This document shows positions 47,527-62,215 of a stretch of 64,000 nt of DNA, in pieces. How positions within the stretch are numbered: the first letter of the stretch is position 1; each line of letters begins with the position of its first letter. Under the pieces are notes generated by a model, which worked only from the letters and a program-made list of their open reading frames with translations, was not told the DNA's origin and ran no database searches. The position numbers and the translations under genes are program-made. This stretch comes from Cryptomeria japonica. Taxonomy: Eukaryota > Streptophyta > Pinopsida > Cupressales > Cupressaceae. The stretch spans positions 656,468,292 through 656,532,291 of the forward strand of contig NC_081414.1 of the NCBI RefSeq assembly GCF_030272615.1. The letters are read 5' to 3'.

Positions 47527-48454
47527 TGTATACACCTAAAAATGGTCTGAAGATAATTAATTAAATAATCAATTATTTAATTAATCTCTCCTCCCCAATT
47601 TAATTAAATTCACTAAGAAATTTGATTAAATCTCAAATTCATCTACTTATTAATAAATCTAAGGATTTATTAAATAGGTTCATTTCATTTCACCCCTTTA
47701 ATTAATTAATTCCCCCCATGAAAATCATTTCTTCTAAATCCCCTAATTAATTAAAACAAATCAAATCATGAGTTGTTGAGATTAATTAGCCATTTTCCTA
47801 ATATTTGAATTTTTAAATTCAAAATCTCCTAAATTCTACCACTCCTAAACCTAACTCATTCTACCTACCACCATGTCCCCTTTCATCCAACATCTTCTAG
47901 AACCTTTGTGACACTTGTCACTAAGTGTTCCCTTTAATCCAACCCCCTTTGCCAACCTCCTCCAATTTAACCATTGATATCTTCAGATCAATCTTGACCG
48001 TTGATTCTTGCCACATCACCCCTAGCCTTGAAAATCCTATAAATAGACCTCATTTTGAGCAATATGGATCCCATCTCATTCATAGCTTAAGCATTGTTAT
48101 TATAGGCATCTAGCTTATAGCTTATCAGTTTTAGCAATGTTATCATGCTCATTTTAGCTTAAATCTTAGCTTAATCATTCTAGATCAATCAATGCATTCA
48201 TATAGCTTAATCATGCTATTCTTGCTAGATCATGCATTTTCAGCATTCAAATCCTCCATCTAAGTGTAGTCAAGTCACTTAATTTTGCATAATCCGATCT
48301 AAGAGCATTTTTGATACTCGCATTTACTAGGAGGAAATAAGTCGATTAGCTATGGTTTTACATGTATTTGATTTAAATCTTCTAACCATGCTTATAATGA
48401 TTTATTGAGTGCATTGTGGTTGTAGGTATAGGTACACCACACAAATACACGACA
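47527..48454 (+). repeat. Right LTR
   Basis: TGTATACACC...ACACGACA, near-identical to the left copy. The CTTAA duplication follows at 48455. Confidence 0.95.
48038..48046 (+). promoter_or_regulatory. LTR TATA box (right)
   Basis: TATAAATAG at the position equivalent to 39279 in the left LTR. Confidence 0.6.
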
Positions 48455-48459
48455 CTTAA
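48455..48459 (+). repeat. Target-site duplication CTTAA, right copy
   Basis: Matches 38749-38753. Confidence 0.9.
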
Positions 48460-49597
48460 TATGGTCTTGATAACGATTTTTGATGATTTTTGACCTTGAA
48501 CTTGGGATTGTCACTTATTTTCATGGTGTTTAACTATCACATACAAGGCATATATTTGTAGAAAACACAGTTCTTATAGCACCAATATAAGGAACATTTA
48601 CAATGATTTGCCATTATCTTGGTTCCTTTAGTCATTGTATGTTTGGAAAGTTTCAGATTATTCGGTCCCTATAAGTTGTCTGTGCTAATGAGTGTGTCCT
48701 TCTATGATTTGTTTTGCTTATAGTTATGAAATAAAAGGTTTCATGGAGTAAAATACATGTCCCTTTAATGCTGCACAATTACTCTTATATTTTATGTTTA
48801 TTGCTAGTAAGTTGGCCTCAACCCTTAAGGGAGCCTCATTTATCCCCACTTACTAGCCTGACACTACATATTCAACTTTGATCTAGAGGCTAATGGATTT
48901 TTGACTCCTCGTGATGCAAATGTGGGCATTCATTTATTCTAAAATAATTATCTACTATAACTTTATTATCCTTATGTACTCGCACTAATGCATTTGGGGT
49001 CAAATTCTGATGGACAAGGAGCATTGTGTGAAAATTTGATTTTTTTAAAAAAATATGCCCGTGTTCGTCGGAATTCTGACGACCTCAGGCATTTTATTTA
49101 AAAAAAAAAACACAATGCATTTTCATTTTGAAAGCAAACCAGCCGAAGCAAGCGGTGACCGTCTTGCCTCCCTGCCCCCCCCATCCTGCCAGAGCGATCT
49201 CTGCACAAGCAAGGTAAGGTTTTTTTTGCAATCAAAGGAACTCTTTGTTTTTCAATGAAGGGCAACTAATTTTTTTTCGCAATCAAGGGCAACTAGTTTT
49301 TTTTTGAATTAATCCATTTTGTGCATATCCTGCGATCTTAAAATTCCATGAAATGACATCTCTTTGAGGTATTCCGTCATACAGTTCACATGCCATGTGT
49401 ATGCTACCCCATTTTGTGATTTTTGTTATTGGAGCATTTGCAACTAATTTCTGACAAAAAACCCCCTTCGATTATGCTTTGATAGATGTCCATACCTTGT
49501 TCCAAAGCTCCTATTTTGGCACACGTAGGGAGGATGCTGGCAAACATTGTACAACATACATATATATATGTTCTTAATCAAACAAAGAGTTGATAAG
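48460..49597. other. Intergenic; 3' flank of the phytocyanin gene
   Basis: No domain on either strand. Homopolymer runs (poly-A near 49100, poly-T near 49220, 49270 and 49297) and a GC-richer patch at 49140-49200 occur. The last few hundred bases should contain the 3' UTR of the minus-strand gene ending at 49598. Confidence 0.5.
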
Positions 49598-50641
49598 CTA
49601 AAGCATGGCGTAGATAAGCATGGTGATAATAGTGCCACAAATGGAGAGTGTGAGGTTTATGAGAATTGATGTAGGGCAATTAGATAATTGCCTTCGTGAT
49701 GATGTGGGCCCTTTAGAAATTATCTCCTTTATTGCCCCCTCCTCCATTGAATCATCACTAGTAGAAGCAACAATATAATGCTCCATTCCATCTGATAATA
49801 AATCTAAACCCAAATCTTTGGCCACATTGTCAAGCCCATCTAAAACTACATCAAAATTGTCAGATTGGCAATTGTCGAGTCCATCAGATAAAACATTAAT
49901 GTGCACTTTCATTCCATGTTGACAGTCTTCTGTAATTCCAATGGTAAAATATCTGCCACCCATTTCAATGAGTGGGACTGCATCAAGCCCTCCATCATAT
50001 AGCTTGATTGGATTGCTCGCATCACAATTCTCAAAGTCTTCTCGGCTCTTCAGCTCCAATACGCTTTGTTCAAAGGAAGCATAAGCAAACCCTGTCAAAT
50101 GTCAAAATGTAGTTGTTTGCCATCATTTTTCTGGGCACAAAGGCCAAACTTTATCTAACCTAAAATTTTCATTAGAAGAAAGATCTATTCTTTAAGTTCT
50201 CCACAAACCCAATTTTGACTACCATAAGTCGATTAAAAGAGCTACTCAAAAGAGATTGACAAGATCTAAAAGCAGGCACTCACCATGGCATAGGGCATGG
50301 TGAAAGATCCAATCTAATATCTAAAGATGGGATTTAAATAGATATGAAAGAACCAATAGAATCCATACATATCTAACCTAAAAAACCCTAATGAAAGGGC
50401 TTACTAAAATTTCTGAACAAATTTATAACAAGGGAAGGGCAATATTACAAAGATTATCTCCAACATGGAAGATCTTGTGGGAAGCCCATCCTTTCAAATC
50501 TGAGGTAGGATCCCATCCTCTGTCGTCCCTCACCACATGTTGTTCTGCTGAGCACCCCATCATATTCATGAAAGTGAATCCCATCACCATGAAGATCAAG
50601 CAATAAGTAGATGCACTTGGAGCCATCATTGAGATAAACAT
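49598..50641 (-). CDS. Early-nodulin-like phytocyanin, two exons
   Basis: Exon 1 50641-50449, intron 50448-50092 (GT...AG), exon 2 50091-49598; 687 coding bases, 228 residues. A signal peptide (about residues 1-32, CLIFMVMGFTFMNMM core) is followed by a cupredoxin-like domain (about 33-133): DDRGWDP, WASHKIFHVGDNL, WFAYASFEQSVLEL, NCDASNPI, GRYFTIG, DCQHGMKV. Disulfide cysteines C87 and C121 are kept. The copper-ligand positions are Gln73, Ile115 and Asp120, so it should not bind copper, as in early-nodulin-like proteins. The intron splits the Trp codon after GDNL, the usual phytocyanin site. An acidic Asp/Leu tail (134-205) and a hydrophobic C-terminus suggest GPI anchoring at the plasma membrane. 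It is the only intact host gene seen. Confidence 0.85.
50092..50448 (-). other. Intron of the phytocyanin gene
   Basis: 357 bp. Minus-strand donor CTTT|GTAATATT and acceptor TTTGACAG|GGTTTG; phase 1, joining T+GG to TGG (Trp65). Confidence 0.85.
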
Positions 50642-50689
50642 GAATGTATTTCATGAGGATTTGAACTCAATAATATGTTAGATTCTCCC

Positions 50690-51130
50690 AAGGATGGATG
50701 GACTATACACTTGAAAGGTAGATGATTAAGGATGATGACAAGGTGAATTTTCCTTAGAATGATAGGGTTGATTTTCCTAAGAACAAGTAGATTCATGTAA
50801 ACTAGAGGATAGAAATTTGGACAAAATAATGGAAGGAGACTAAAACTAGATAGATTCACCTAAATGGGAGTGTAGTCATCTAAGGATAGGAAAAATTCAC
50901 CATTTGCGTAAGAAAGATGGATAAGATCAATGATTTATGTGAAATAGATTCACCTAAGAGAAAGTAGATTCACATAAGGATAGGTGGATTTTCCTAAAGA
51001 TGAAGGGATAAGACTTAACAAAAATAGGACTTAGGATGATGACAAGGAGGATTCATTTAAGGATATGGCATATTCACCTAAGGGATATTGTATTCTCCCA
51101 AGAATATGGAAAAATTATTGATTGGTGGAA
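50690..51130. repeat. Degenerate ATTCACCTAAGGAT-type repeats upstream of the phytocyanin gene
   Basis: The words GATTCACCTAA, GATTTTCCTAAGAA, GATTCACATAAGGATAG, GATTTTCCTAAAGAT, ATTCACCTAAGGG and ATTCTCCCAAGAAT recur at 50680-50692, 50743-50755, 50770-50782, 50860-50870, 50948-50960, 50970-51000 and 51050-51110. Spacing is irregular. It lies 50-500 bp upstream of the minus-strand start codon. Decayed satellite or promoter repeat, undetermined. Confidence 0.5.
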
Positions 51131-51252
51131 TGACATACTAGATCAAGGAATGATACAAGGGTAGAGTCACCTAAATATAGGGTAAATCTAGCTAAAAGGG
51201 TACCCATGAGATTGAGGTACTGAGTACCTATCTATGGATGGTGTATTTGGAT

Positions 51253-51639
51253 ACAAGTATGATGAAACCATGCTTGTGTATGATGAAACGAAGTCTAGAT
51301 CTCTATTATAGGTCCAACATAATCTCTATTATTTGAGACACCATTTTATTAGCATATCCAATTAGGGTAATTTATGGGTTTAATTATGGATCATGTTGTC
51401 TATTTCCATGCACTATTGAACTTATTTTGATGTATTGTGATTATTTTAATTTTGAAGTTATAAATAAATTATGTTTGTACCTTAGAAAGGGTAACTCCAA
51501 TTGATGTTTGGGCAGTTTATTTGAAAACTTATGGTGATTATTGCCCTATGTTATGTAATGGAGTTATTTTTACACTAAGTAATTAACTAGAAAAATGAAT
51601 TTGTATTGTTGTACAAGTATGATGAAACCATGCTTGTGT
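51253..51639 (+). repeat. 27-bp direct repeat, 360 bp apart
   Basis: A 27-bp word beginning ACAAGTATGATGAAACCATG occurs at 51253-51279 and 51613-51639. No element structure links the copies. Confidence 0.7.
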
Positions 51640-52259
51640 GTTTACATGTTTGTGCATCCTATTGAGAACGAACCTCGCTGTTTAGGAACTCAATAAATGT
51701 GGTGTTAAGTAGAAGAATGGAAAACTCAAGAAGCTATGGTGACATATTGTGGCATTAGTAGGGATTATCTCTATTGACCACACCTTTCAAAGATAGTATC
51801 CCCTAGTTCTCCTCATAGAATGGACCATTGGATGGCTCATAGTGGTATCCTATCCTACATTTATCTTGATGGTATTGCCGATAGTTGGTATGTGGTTCTT
51901 GGTATGGGTTTCCTCTTACCCTATTATCTTATTTATATCTTTGTTTCAACATGTGGAGATTGATTTTTGTCATGCTATGATGATTTTCATGTTTGCATGT
52001 GTTTTGACATTATGCAAATAGATATCATGTCACACCATACTTATGTTTTGATATAGTGTAGGTGATGGTTACATGTTGTGGATGGTATGGGTTCAAAGAC
52101 ACAATTCCACATAGACACACAAATATTTGAAGATGCATTTTATATTATTCCTTCTTAGTGGCGATTAGTGTTGGAAGATTTGCACACATGTAGAGAGGAA
52201 CTCATGTTAGATACAATAGGTTGTGTTTGACAACATATGAATGTGCCTCATGATGTATA

Positions 52260-52600
52260 CATATATCTTTTTTGTGTGACATGCATGCACATTTTTCCAT
52301 AAGACACATTACTATGTGGCATGTGCCCTATGCATGTCTTCTTTGTGAGGCACGTTGCTATGTGTAATGTGGCCCTAGGTGTGTCCTCTCTATGAGGTGT
52401 ATTACCATGATATGTTAGGATTTGTAGTGTCCAGGCCACAAATGCATGCATGAGGGACTATTATTATAGTCATGGTTTTTAGGCATGTAGCCTAGGCATG
52501 TCTTCTCCATTAGGTACATGGCCATGCCATGTGGGAGTTTTTGTGTTCATGCCACAAATGCACACATGAAGGACTATTATTGGAGTCATGATGAATCTTC
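52260..52600 (+). repeat. Decayed tandem repeats rich in GCATG and CATGT
   Basis: Units such as GCATGTCTTCT(T/C)...GAGGCA recur at about 52330, 52375 and 52495. A longer pair, CACAAATGC(A/C)(T/C)(G/A)CATGA(G/A)GGACTATTATT, sits at 52437 and 52550. Alternating purine-pyrimidine character is high. No coding potential. Confidence 0.55.
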
Positions 52601-53329
52601 ACTCTATTTAGCCATAATTTCTAGTCGTATAGTTATGTAATGTGCACTTTTAAGGATTGTGAAGTTTCCTTCAATTATTGATGATCTCTCATCTTTGTTG
52701 CATGGGCCAACAATTTTATTTTATCTTGTTTGAATTAGTTTAATCACTATTGTGATTTTTCTCTATTGTGTAGTTATTGTGGCCATGTTTGATTTTCTAT
52801 TGGAATTGAACACATTTATTTGACTTATTATTGGTACTATTTTTTCTTTCTTTCAATATTTATGATCTTTGGTAGTTTAGTGAGACTTTTGCTATTTTTA
52901 AATGTTGCCTTCTTTGTTGTGATGTGTTTCCTCACCAAGATCAACGTAGATAACCTTGGATGAGTGTATATAAGGAATCAAACATTGGGAAAATTTGAGG
53001 ATATGGGTAAGTGTTTTTTGTATGGGTAGCTACGATCCACTTGTACATTCTTAGTGATTATTGACAGCTATGTCTTGGAGGATAATCCCATTAAACAAAC
53101 AAGGGGGAAGTCATACATAATCGTATGGATCCTCCCTAGTTGTGTGTGGATTCAAGACCATCATTTCATATGGTTCTTGGTTACTTTGTGAGACCATGGC
53201 ATCCTCTTAGACCAATATGTGAGCCTTGTATTGTTATCCTTGCAATGTGGATGAATAAGTGTATGTTAAAATAAATGCTTTGCATGCCATATAGTTGCAT
53301 ATGAGTTGTTCACATCATTAGATCATGAT

Positions 53330-57558
<4,229 letters not shown>

Positions 57559-58015
57559 CATGAATGAAATGTATGAGATGTGATTATTATATTATCTATT
57601 TAATATTGATATCTTGATAGAAATTGATTTGACTTATATGGTTACATAAATAATTCATATGTTTTGAATTCTAATGCCATTACTTAATTAATTCATGATG
57701 CACCTCAAGCTATGTGATAGAGGTTTATTTAAAATACATATGTGATGGATTACATGCTTATAATGATACATGTGACATTTTTTGAACTTTGTGTTTATTT
57801 ATGGAATGTGGACTACTTATTAGCTATGTGATGGATGGTGATTTATGATACGTATGTGATGGATTACATTTTTATGATGATACATATGTGATTCTTATGA
57901 TGCTCAATTACATATATGATGATACATATGTGATGCTTATGATGCTTATGATATGGCAGTATTTATTGTTTATCAAATTACAAATGTAATGCTTATGATG
58001 CTCAATTGTTGGTGC
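57559..58015 (+). repeat. AT-rich intergenic spacer with degenerate ATACATATGTGATG repeats
   Basis: GATACATATGTGAT, ATACGTATGTGATGGATTACAT and TTATGATGCTCAATTAC words recur from about 57705 to 58010, between the two genes of the transposon. They could be subterminal-type repeats bound by a transposase partner, or the promoter of the second gene; nothing decides this. Confidence 0.5.
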
Positions 58016-58619
58016 AGGAACCTAAACCCCTTTGACGAGGATCCTACACAGTCTCATAGATTGACAGGTATAAGTCAATACACCTTATAGAAATAATATA
58101 TTTTTTAAAAATTACAAGAAAAACAAACTTCCTCAGTTTTTCAAACCTCAACATTAGCAACAAATCTAATACAGTTATCAACACTTGAGGCCCCAGTTGG
58201 ACTTACTCAAATTTTAATCTCAACATCAACTTTATGGCCGACTTCATCAATATTACCCTCATTTGCAAAATATCCCTCTCATTATCAACTAACTCTCTCA
58301 TTTGATGGTGCACAGGTATCACCAAATAGGTATTTGTCAGATGTGTCTTCCTTGAGTGAGGGAAATGCAGGAATAGAAGAGGAAAGTGAGACATGTAGTA
58401 GATCTCAAATAGGGAGATCAACTAGAGGTCAAAAGATTAGAAGAAAATTCAATAAACGCATGGAATTTTTTCTTGCTCAAGGGGGGTCATGTTCTTATGA
58501 TGATGAGACCAAAGGCGACATTGAGGTGCCCTTGAGGTACAAACATCTACTGAAATAATGTGTACCCAAGGAACTTCCTCCACTAAACACTGATTTTTGT
58601 GTTAATGAGAGGATATATC

Positions 58620-59059
58620 GCATAGCACCTTCGTCATTACATGGTTTGGGCCTATTTTCCATGGACAGCATAAAGGTCTCTTACAACAAAGTTGCTAAAT
58701 TGATGGAGTTTGTTGGACCTTGTTACAATTATAATGATTGGATGAAGATTGTTCGATATAAAAAAAGTATGCCTAGGTATGCACTGTTAGCCAATTATAT
58801 ACAACAAATAGATAATGATCAAAGTAAACGAGTGGCTATATACATTGATGGAAGGCCAAAAGTAACAGGGAATATTATAGGTTTTATAAATAGTACATGA
58901 CTTGGGTCAACTAATAAGCAACCCAATTGCATATTTGAGGCACATGAGGGAAATTGTGTGTTTGTATGTGCGATAAAACCAATAAGTGCAGGGGAAGAGC
59001 CGCTAATCGTTTACAATTTGAATTGTATAGATACAAACAAAGTTACTATCATGGGGGTG
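58620..59059 (+). other. SET domain (lysine-methyltransferase type)
   Basis: Within the first exon, in one frame: RIAPSSLHGLGLFSMDSIKV (the S-x-x-H-G-x-G-L-F opening motif), LMEFVGPCYNYNDW, YIDGRPKVTGNIIGFINST, then after a TGA at 58898-58900, QPNCIFEAHEGNCVFVCAI, and ISAGEEPLIVYNLN (the G-E-E-L-x-x-x-Y closing motif with L to P and D to V changes). SET enzymes transfer methyl groups from S-adenosylmethionine to lysine, mostly on histones. GNxxxFIN and PNC keep the cofactor-binding pattern. No pre-SET or post-SET cysteines are seen. The TGA can be a CGA decay. Confidence 0.75.
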
Positions 59060-60533
59060 GTAAATACTATATATATACCATTTAAGCCAACTTCCAATTA
59101 ATGAATCCAATAAACCATTGTATTATTAAGTTTTTTTGCTAAGTCTATTGGTTTCATTTCACTAACGTTTTTATATTTTTTCTTTGTCACAGGGCCACAT
59201 GGATCCACCACATAGCATAGATAGGGGTGTAGGTCCTAACACTTCTACGGAGCAGGTAAACCTCATTGTAATTGTACAAATTAGATAGAAGCAAACTATT
59301 ACATTATGATCTTTTCTTGAGTGTTTTGAAGTAATTTTGATAGTGTTAATTATATTCTTGTCACATACGGATGTTCGGGATAAGGGAAAGGAACCTATAG
59401 TACCTTAACACCTCCATAGGGATGTGGGGTGCTTGACAATGTTATGTGCTGATGACATCGCACTTAGCGCAAACCCTATACAATTGGTACAAAAGAATAT
59501 TAGAAAAATTAGCCAAGAGATTGTTTATTTGGCAACCATAAGCCCTCAAACCGATGAGATAATAGAGAGGGTGCAACTATTGTTGCTGACAGTGGAGAAC
59601 TTGCAAGTAAGCAGTAATGAAAGCTTTAATCATAACAAAAGTTCAATAATGGTTTAGATCTTTTTCTCTTTTATGTCATTAACTAAAATATGTATGAGTT
59701 ATTTTTACAGAAATTTATAAGGCCTCATCATCCTGGTGGCAATGATCAAGGTATTGCGGGTAGTTCAGGTGATGACCATGTTCTATATATTAAAACCACT
59801 CCTTTAAACTTGTGAACTTGCTTTTTTAATGTTTTATATATTTAATGTATTACTCTTCAGGTGCTGACAAGGGTCCGAGGTCGACCCCAACTATATTGTT
59901 GACTGCAATGTTGGCAACACGTAGCATGTAGACATCATCTGTTGCACCAGCTCGTGTTGACCCACCCACTAGTGGTAGATCCCTCTTTTTCTTTCTCTTT
60001 CGTTATGTGTTTATTACCCTTGAAGTGTTCTTTCTTGGAGCCATTTCATAGTGGATTCATTTACTGTGGTAGGAGATGCACATGAGGATGTGCCAGAGGT
60101 GACTACTGGTGATAACATACCATCATTTCCTAGATCTTCCCGTATTGCTAGTACGGGAACGTTGCAGGCCACATTGGTGGTGAGTGACGAAGAATTGATT
60201 CCCTTGAAGATACAGAAGGTTCTAGGTACTTTAAAATTATTATTATATATACTCTAATTGTAATTTACTTACTGATCACTCATTTTGGACTAATGATCCC
60301 ATGTTTTTTTCGCAGGAAATGATATTTTTTATAAAAATCTTAATGACATGACATTGTAGATATTTGGGCCCACCGTATGTAAAAGGTGGAACATCATACA
60401 TGAACTAACCCTTATCCACTATTTTGATTTCATATCATTGCTAGAATAGTTTTCTTTTTATCCATTTCTTGAACTATATCAAAGGTAGCTTTAGTTTCTT
60501 TCTAAATCTAACTGGTTTGTTTTTGCTTTAAAG

Positions 60534-61228
60534 GTGGAATGACCAAGAAAAAAATTTAAAAGATGAACTCACAAATCGTACAGTAGGGTTGTTTGGAAAT
60601 GACACATTCGACAAGACTAAGCTCTTGGAAAAAGCTGGCACATATCTGAAGTATGTGAGGGACCAATGCAGGACACATTTAGAGAAGAACGTAAAGTATG
60701 AGCATCCCCCCATGATTCCAGAGAGGGAGTGGAAGGACATAATTTTGGATGCAAAGAAGAGAATTGAAAGGAAAAAAGGAAATACACCACCAGACGCCAG
60801 AAGAAGGTATGTGATACTATTAAGAATGTGAATATGTACTAATTATTCATTATATTTATATAATCTAACATATTTCAAACTTTTCATAGATTGAGTGACA
60901 CGTCAAAGGCAACCAAGGCAAGACAAGAAAAGCATGGGCAACACAAACTCGGCTCTGGTGGTTATATGAAACTTGCCGCACGAATTGTAAGAATCAGTAA
61001 ATTAAGTATCACATCAAAATATTTATAAATTGTAAACAATTTTTTTTTGATCAAACAATACAAGCAAAATTCACAGTACTAAGCAAAAATGCAGGGCTCT
61101 GAATTCAATAGAGCACCCACAGAAGATGACAAGAGAATTGGCTACCAGCAAGGCTATATAGCCATGGCTGAACGGCTACGAGAATTGAGTGGGCAAACAC
61201 GAGATTCTGATGCATCTGTCACAATGGT
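60534..61228 (+). other. Transposase_24-like (PF03004) region
   Basis: Exons 60534-60806, 60890-60986 and 61095-61228 encode WNDQEKNLKDELTN, PPMIPEREWKDIILDAKKR, LSDTSKATKARQEKHGQHKLG, SGGYMKLAARI and YQQGYIAMAERLRELSGQ. The block K-x-x-N/K-...-H-x-x-GS-x-S/G-Y/F-x-x-x-A is the Ptta/En/Spm Transposase_24 pattern of the second protein of CACTA elements, which binds subterminal DNA. Assignment is by recalled pattern, not a search. Confidence 0.65.
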
Positions 61229-61489
61229 AAATAAGCTAAATGAAAATTATTTCAAATTGAATCCTTAACCAATAATCTATTTGATGTTAAGTTTCAACAT
61301 AAAGTGACTATATTTTTTTTAAATAAGAAAGCAATGATAACACTACATGTGACATTGGAATGCAGCATCCTAGTAGTGGAGGTATTCATTTTCTATTCAA
61401 ATTTTTTTATGTAATTATTAATACAATTAAACATCTTAAATTGAAAATTAGTGTAGTAATTAATGTAACCTTTATTGTTAATATTTTAG

Positions 61490-61725
61490 AGCATGTAGTT
61501 GGTGGTGACCAAGTGGAGCATAATCCAGGTAGACAACATCAGGAATGTGATGCTCCCCAATCAGGTAAAGAGAACCACTGTTATTCCTTTAAACAAATTT
61601 AATTGCAGTTGGTGTATTGATTAATGTAACGTTTCGTATTTCAACTCCAGAGGATCTAGAGGGTGTTCAACATGTTGAGGTTTAGGCTAGACAAAATGAT
61701 GTCGAAGATGATGCAGCCCCATCAG
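61490..61725 (+). repeat. Duplicated 75-bp exons
   Basis: Exons 61490-61564 and 61651-61725 are both exactly 75 bp and phase 1-1. Both start with an E codon completed across the intron, both hold a VE(H/V) step and (A/G)RQ, and both end AP(Q)S before the donor TCAG|GTAAAGAG. The following exon (61823) also starts E-D. Tandem exon duplication. Confidence 0.65.
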
Positions 61726-62039
61726 GTAAAGAGTGTAATGGTTGTGGTCTTTAAATTAATGAAATACTTGTAACAATAATAAAAAAATGTTTTGAATTTA
61801 ACCCAATTCTTTTTTATTGCAGAGGACCCCCCTTTGGTTTAGCATCCTTGTCCTTTGTATAAGACTAGGCATACATCAAGAGCACGAGAAGAGGGCAAAA
61901 CAATCGAAGATGGGGGAAATGATGAAGAAGACGATGCTCCACTTAGACTTTACATAGCTTCAAAAGAAAACAAAGAAAGAAATGATTGTAATCTACCTTA
62001 TTTGATAATGACTGATTTTTATGTGTTAATGAATGTAAT

Positions 62040-62215
62040 TGTGTGCTAATGAATGTTCATGAATGATATGTATTGATGATTATTGATGAATGTTGCATGT
62101 TAATGAAAGTTAATGAATTTTATGTGTTAATGAATGTTATGTGATAATGAATGAATGCTATATTTTAATAATGGATGAAAGAATGAATGAAAGAATGAAT
62201 GAATGTTAGATGTTA
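62040..62215 (+). repeat. Degenerate (T)GAATGA tandem repeats
   Basis: AATGAATGTTATGTGTTAATGAATG-like words recur right after the last transposon exon, passing into GAATGAATGAAAGAATGAATGAATG. A decayed simple repeat. Confidence 0.7.

Larger units (their letters stand above)
38754..48454 (+). mobile_element. Tat-lineage LTR retrotransposon, recent but RT-less
   Basis: The 9.7-kb element has near-identical LTRs (38754-39676, 47527-48454), exact CTTAA target duplication, primer-site region (39677 onward) and polypurine tract (47512-47526). The internal region holds a long leader with two phased-repeat arrays, a protease ORF, the second (aRNH-type) RNase H seen only in Tat elements, and an integrase, in that order. 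Gag core, RT and the first RNase H are missing. LTR similarity implies recent insertion, so it was probably moved in trans. Confidence 0.95.
58136..62049 (+). pseudogene. SET-domain to Transposase_24 chimeric gene of the CACTA element
   Basis: Predicted exons: about 58136-59059, 59193-59255, 59370-59606, 59711-59768, 59861-59974, 60052-60225, 60316-60385, 60534-60806, 60890-60986, 61095-61228, one near 61364, 61490-61564, 61651-61725, 61823-62049. GT/AG junction phases agree through 61228, though the 59370 acceptor is degraded (no AG seen). The first exon holds a SET domain (58620-59059), after which come a helical linker (59424-59606), a Transposase_24-like part (60534-61228) and an acidic tail. 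Stops at 58556, 58898, 59406, 59929, 60357, about 61684 and about 61841 are each one C-to-T change from CAA, CAG or CGA; no frameshift was found. An upstream 5' exon (about 58018-58068) is possible. Confidence 0.65.

Noticed and set aside
50454-50654. Alternative minus-strand frame overlapping phytocyanin exon 1
   Set aside because: The other frame gives a signal peptide, the conserved WASHKIFHVGD block and an exact in-phase intron.
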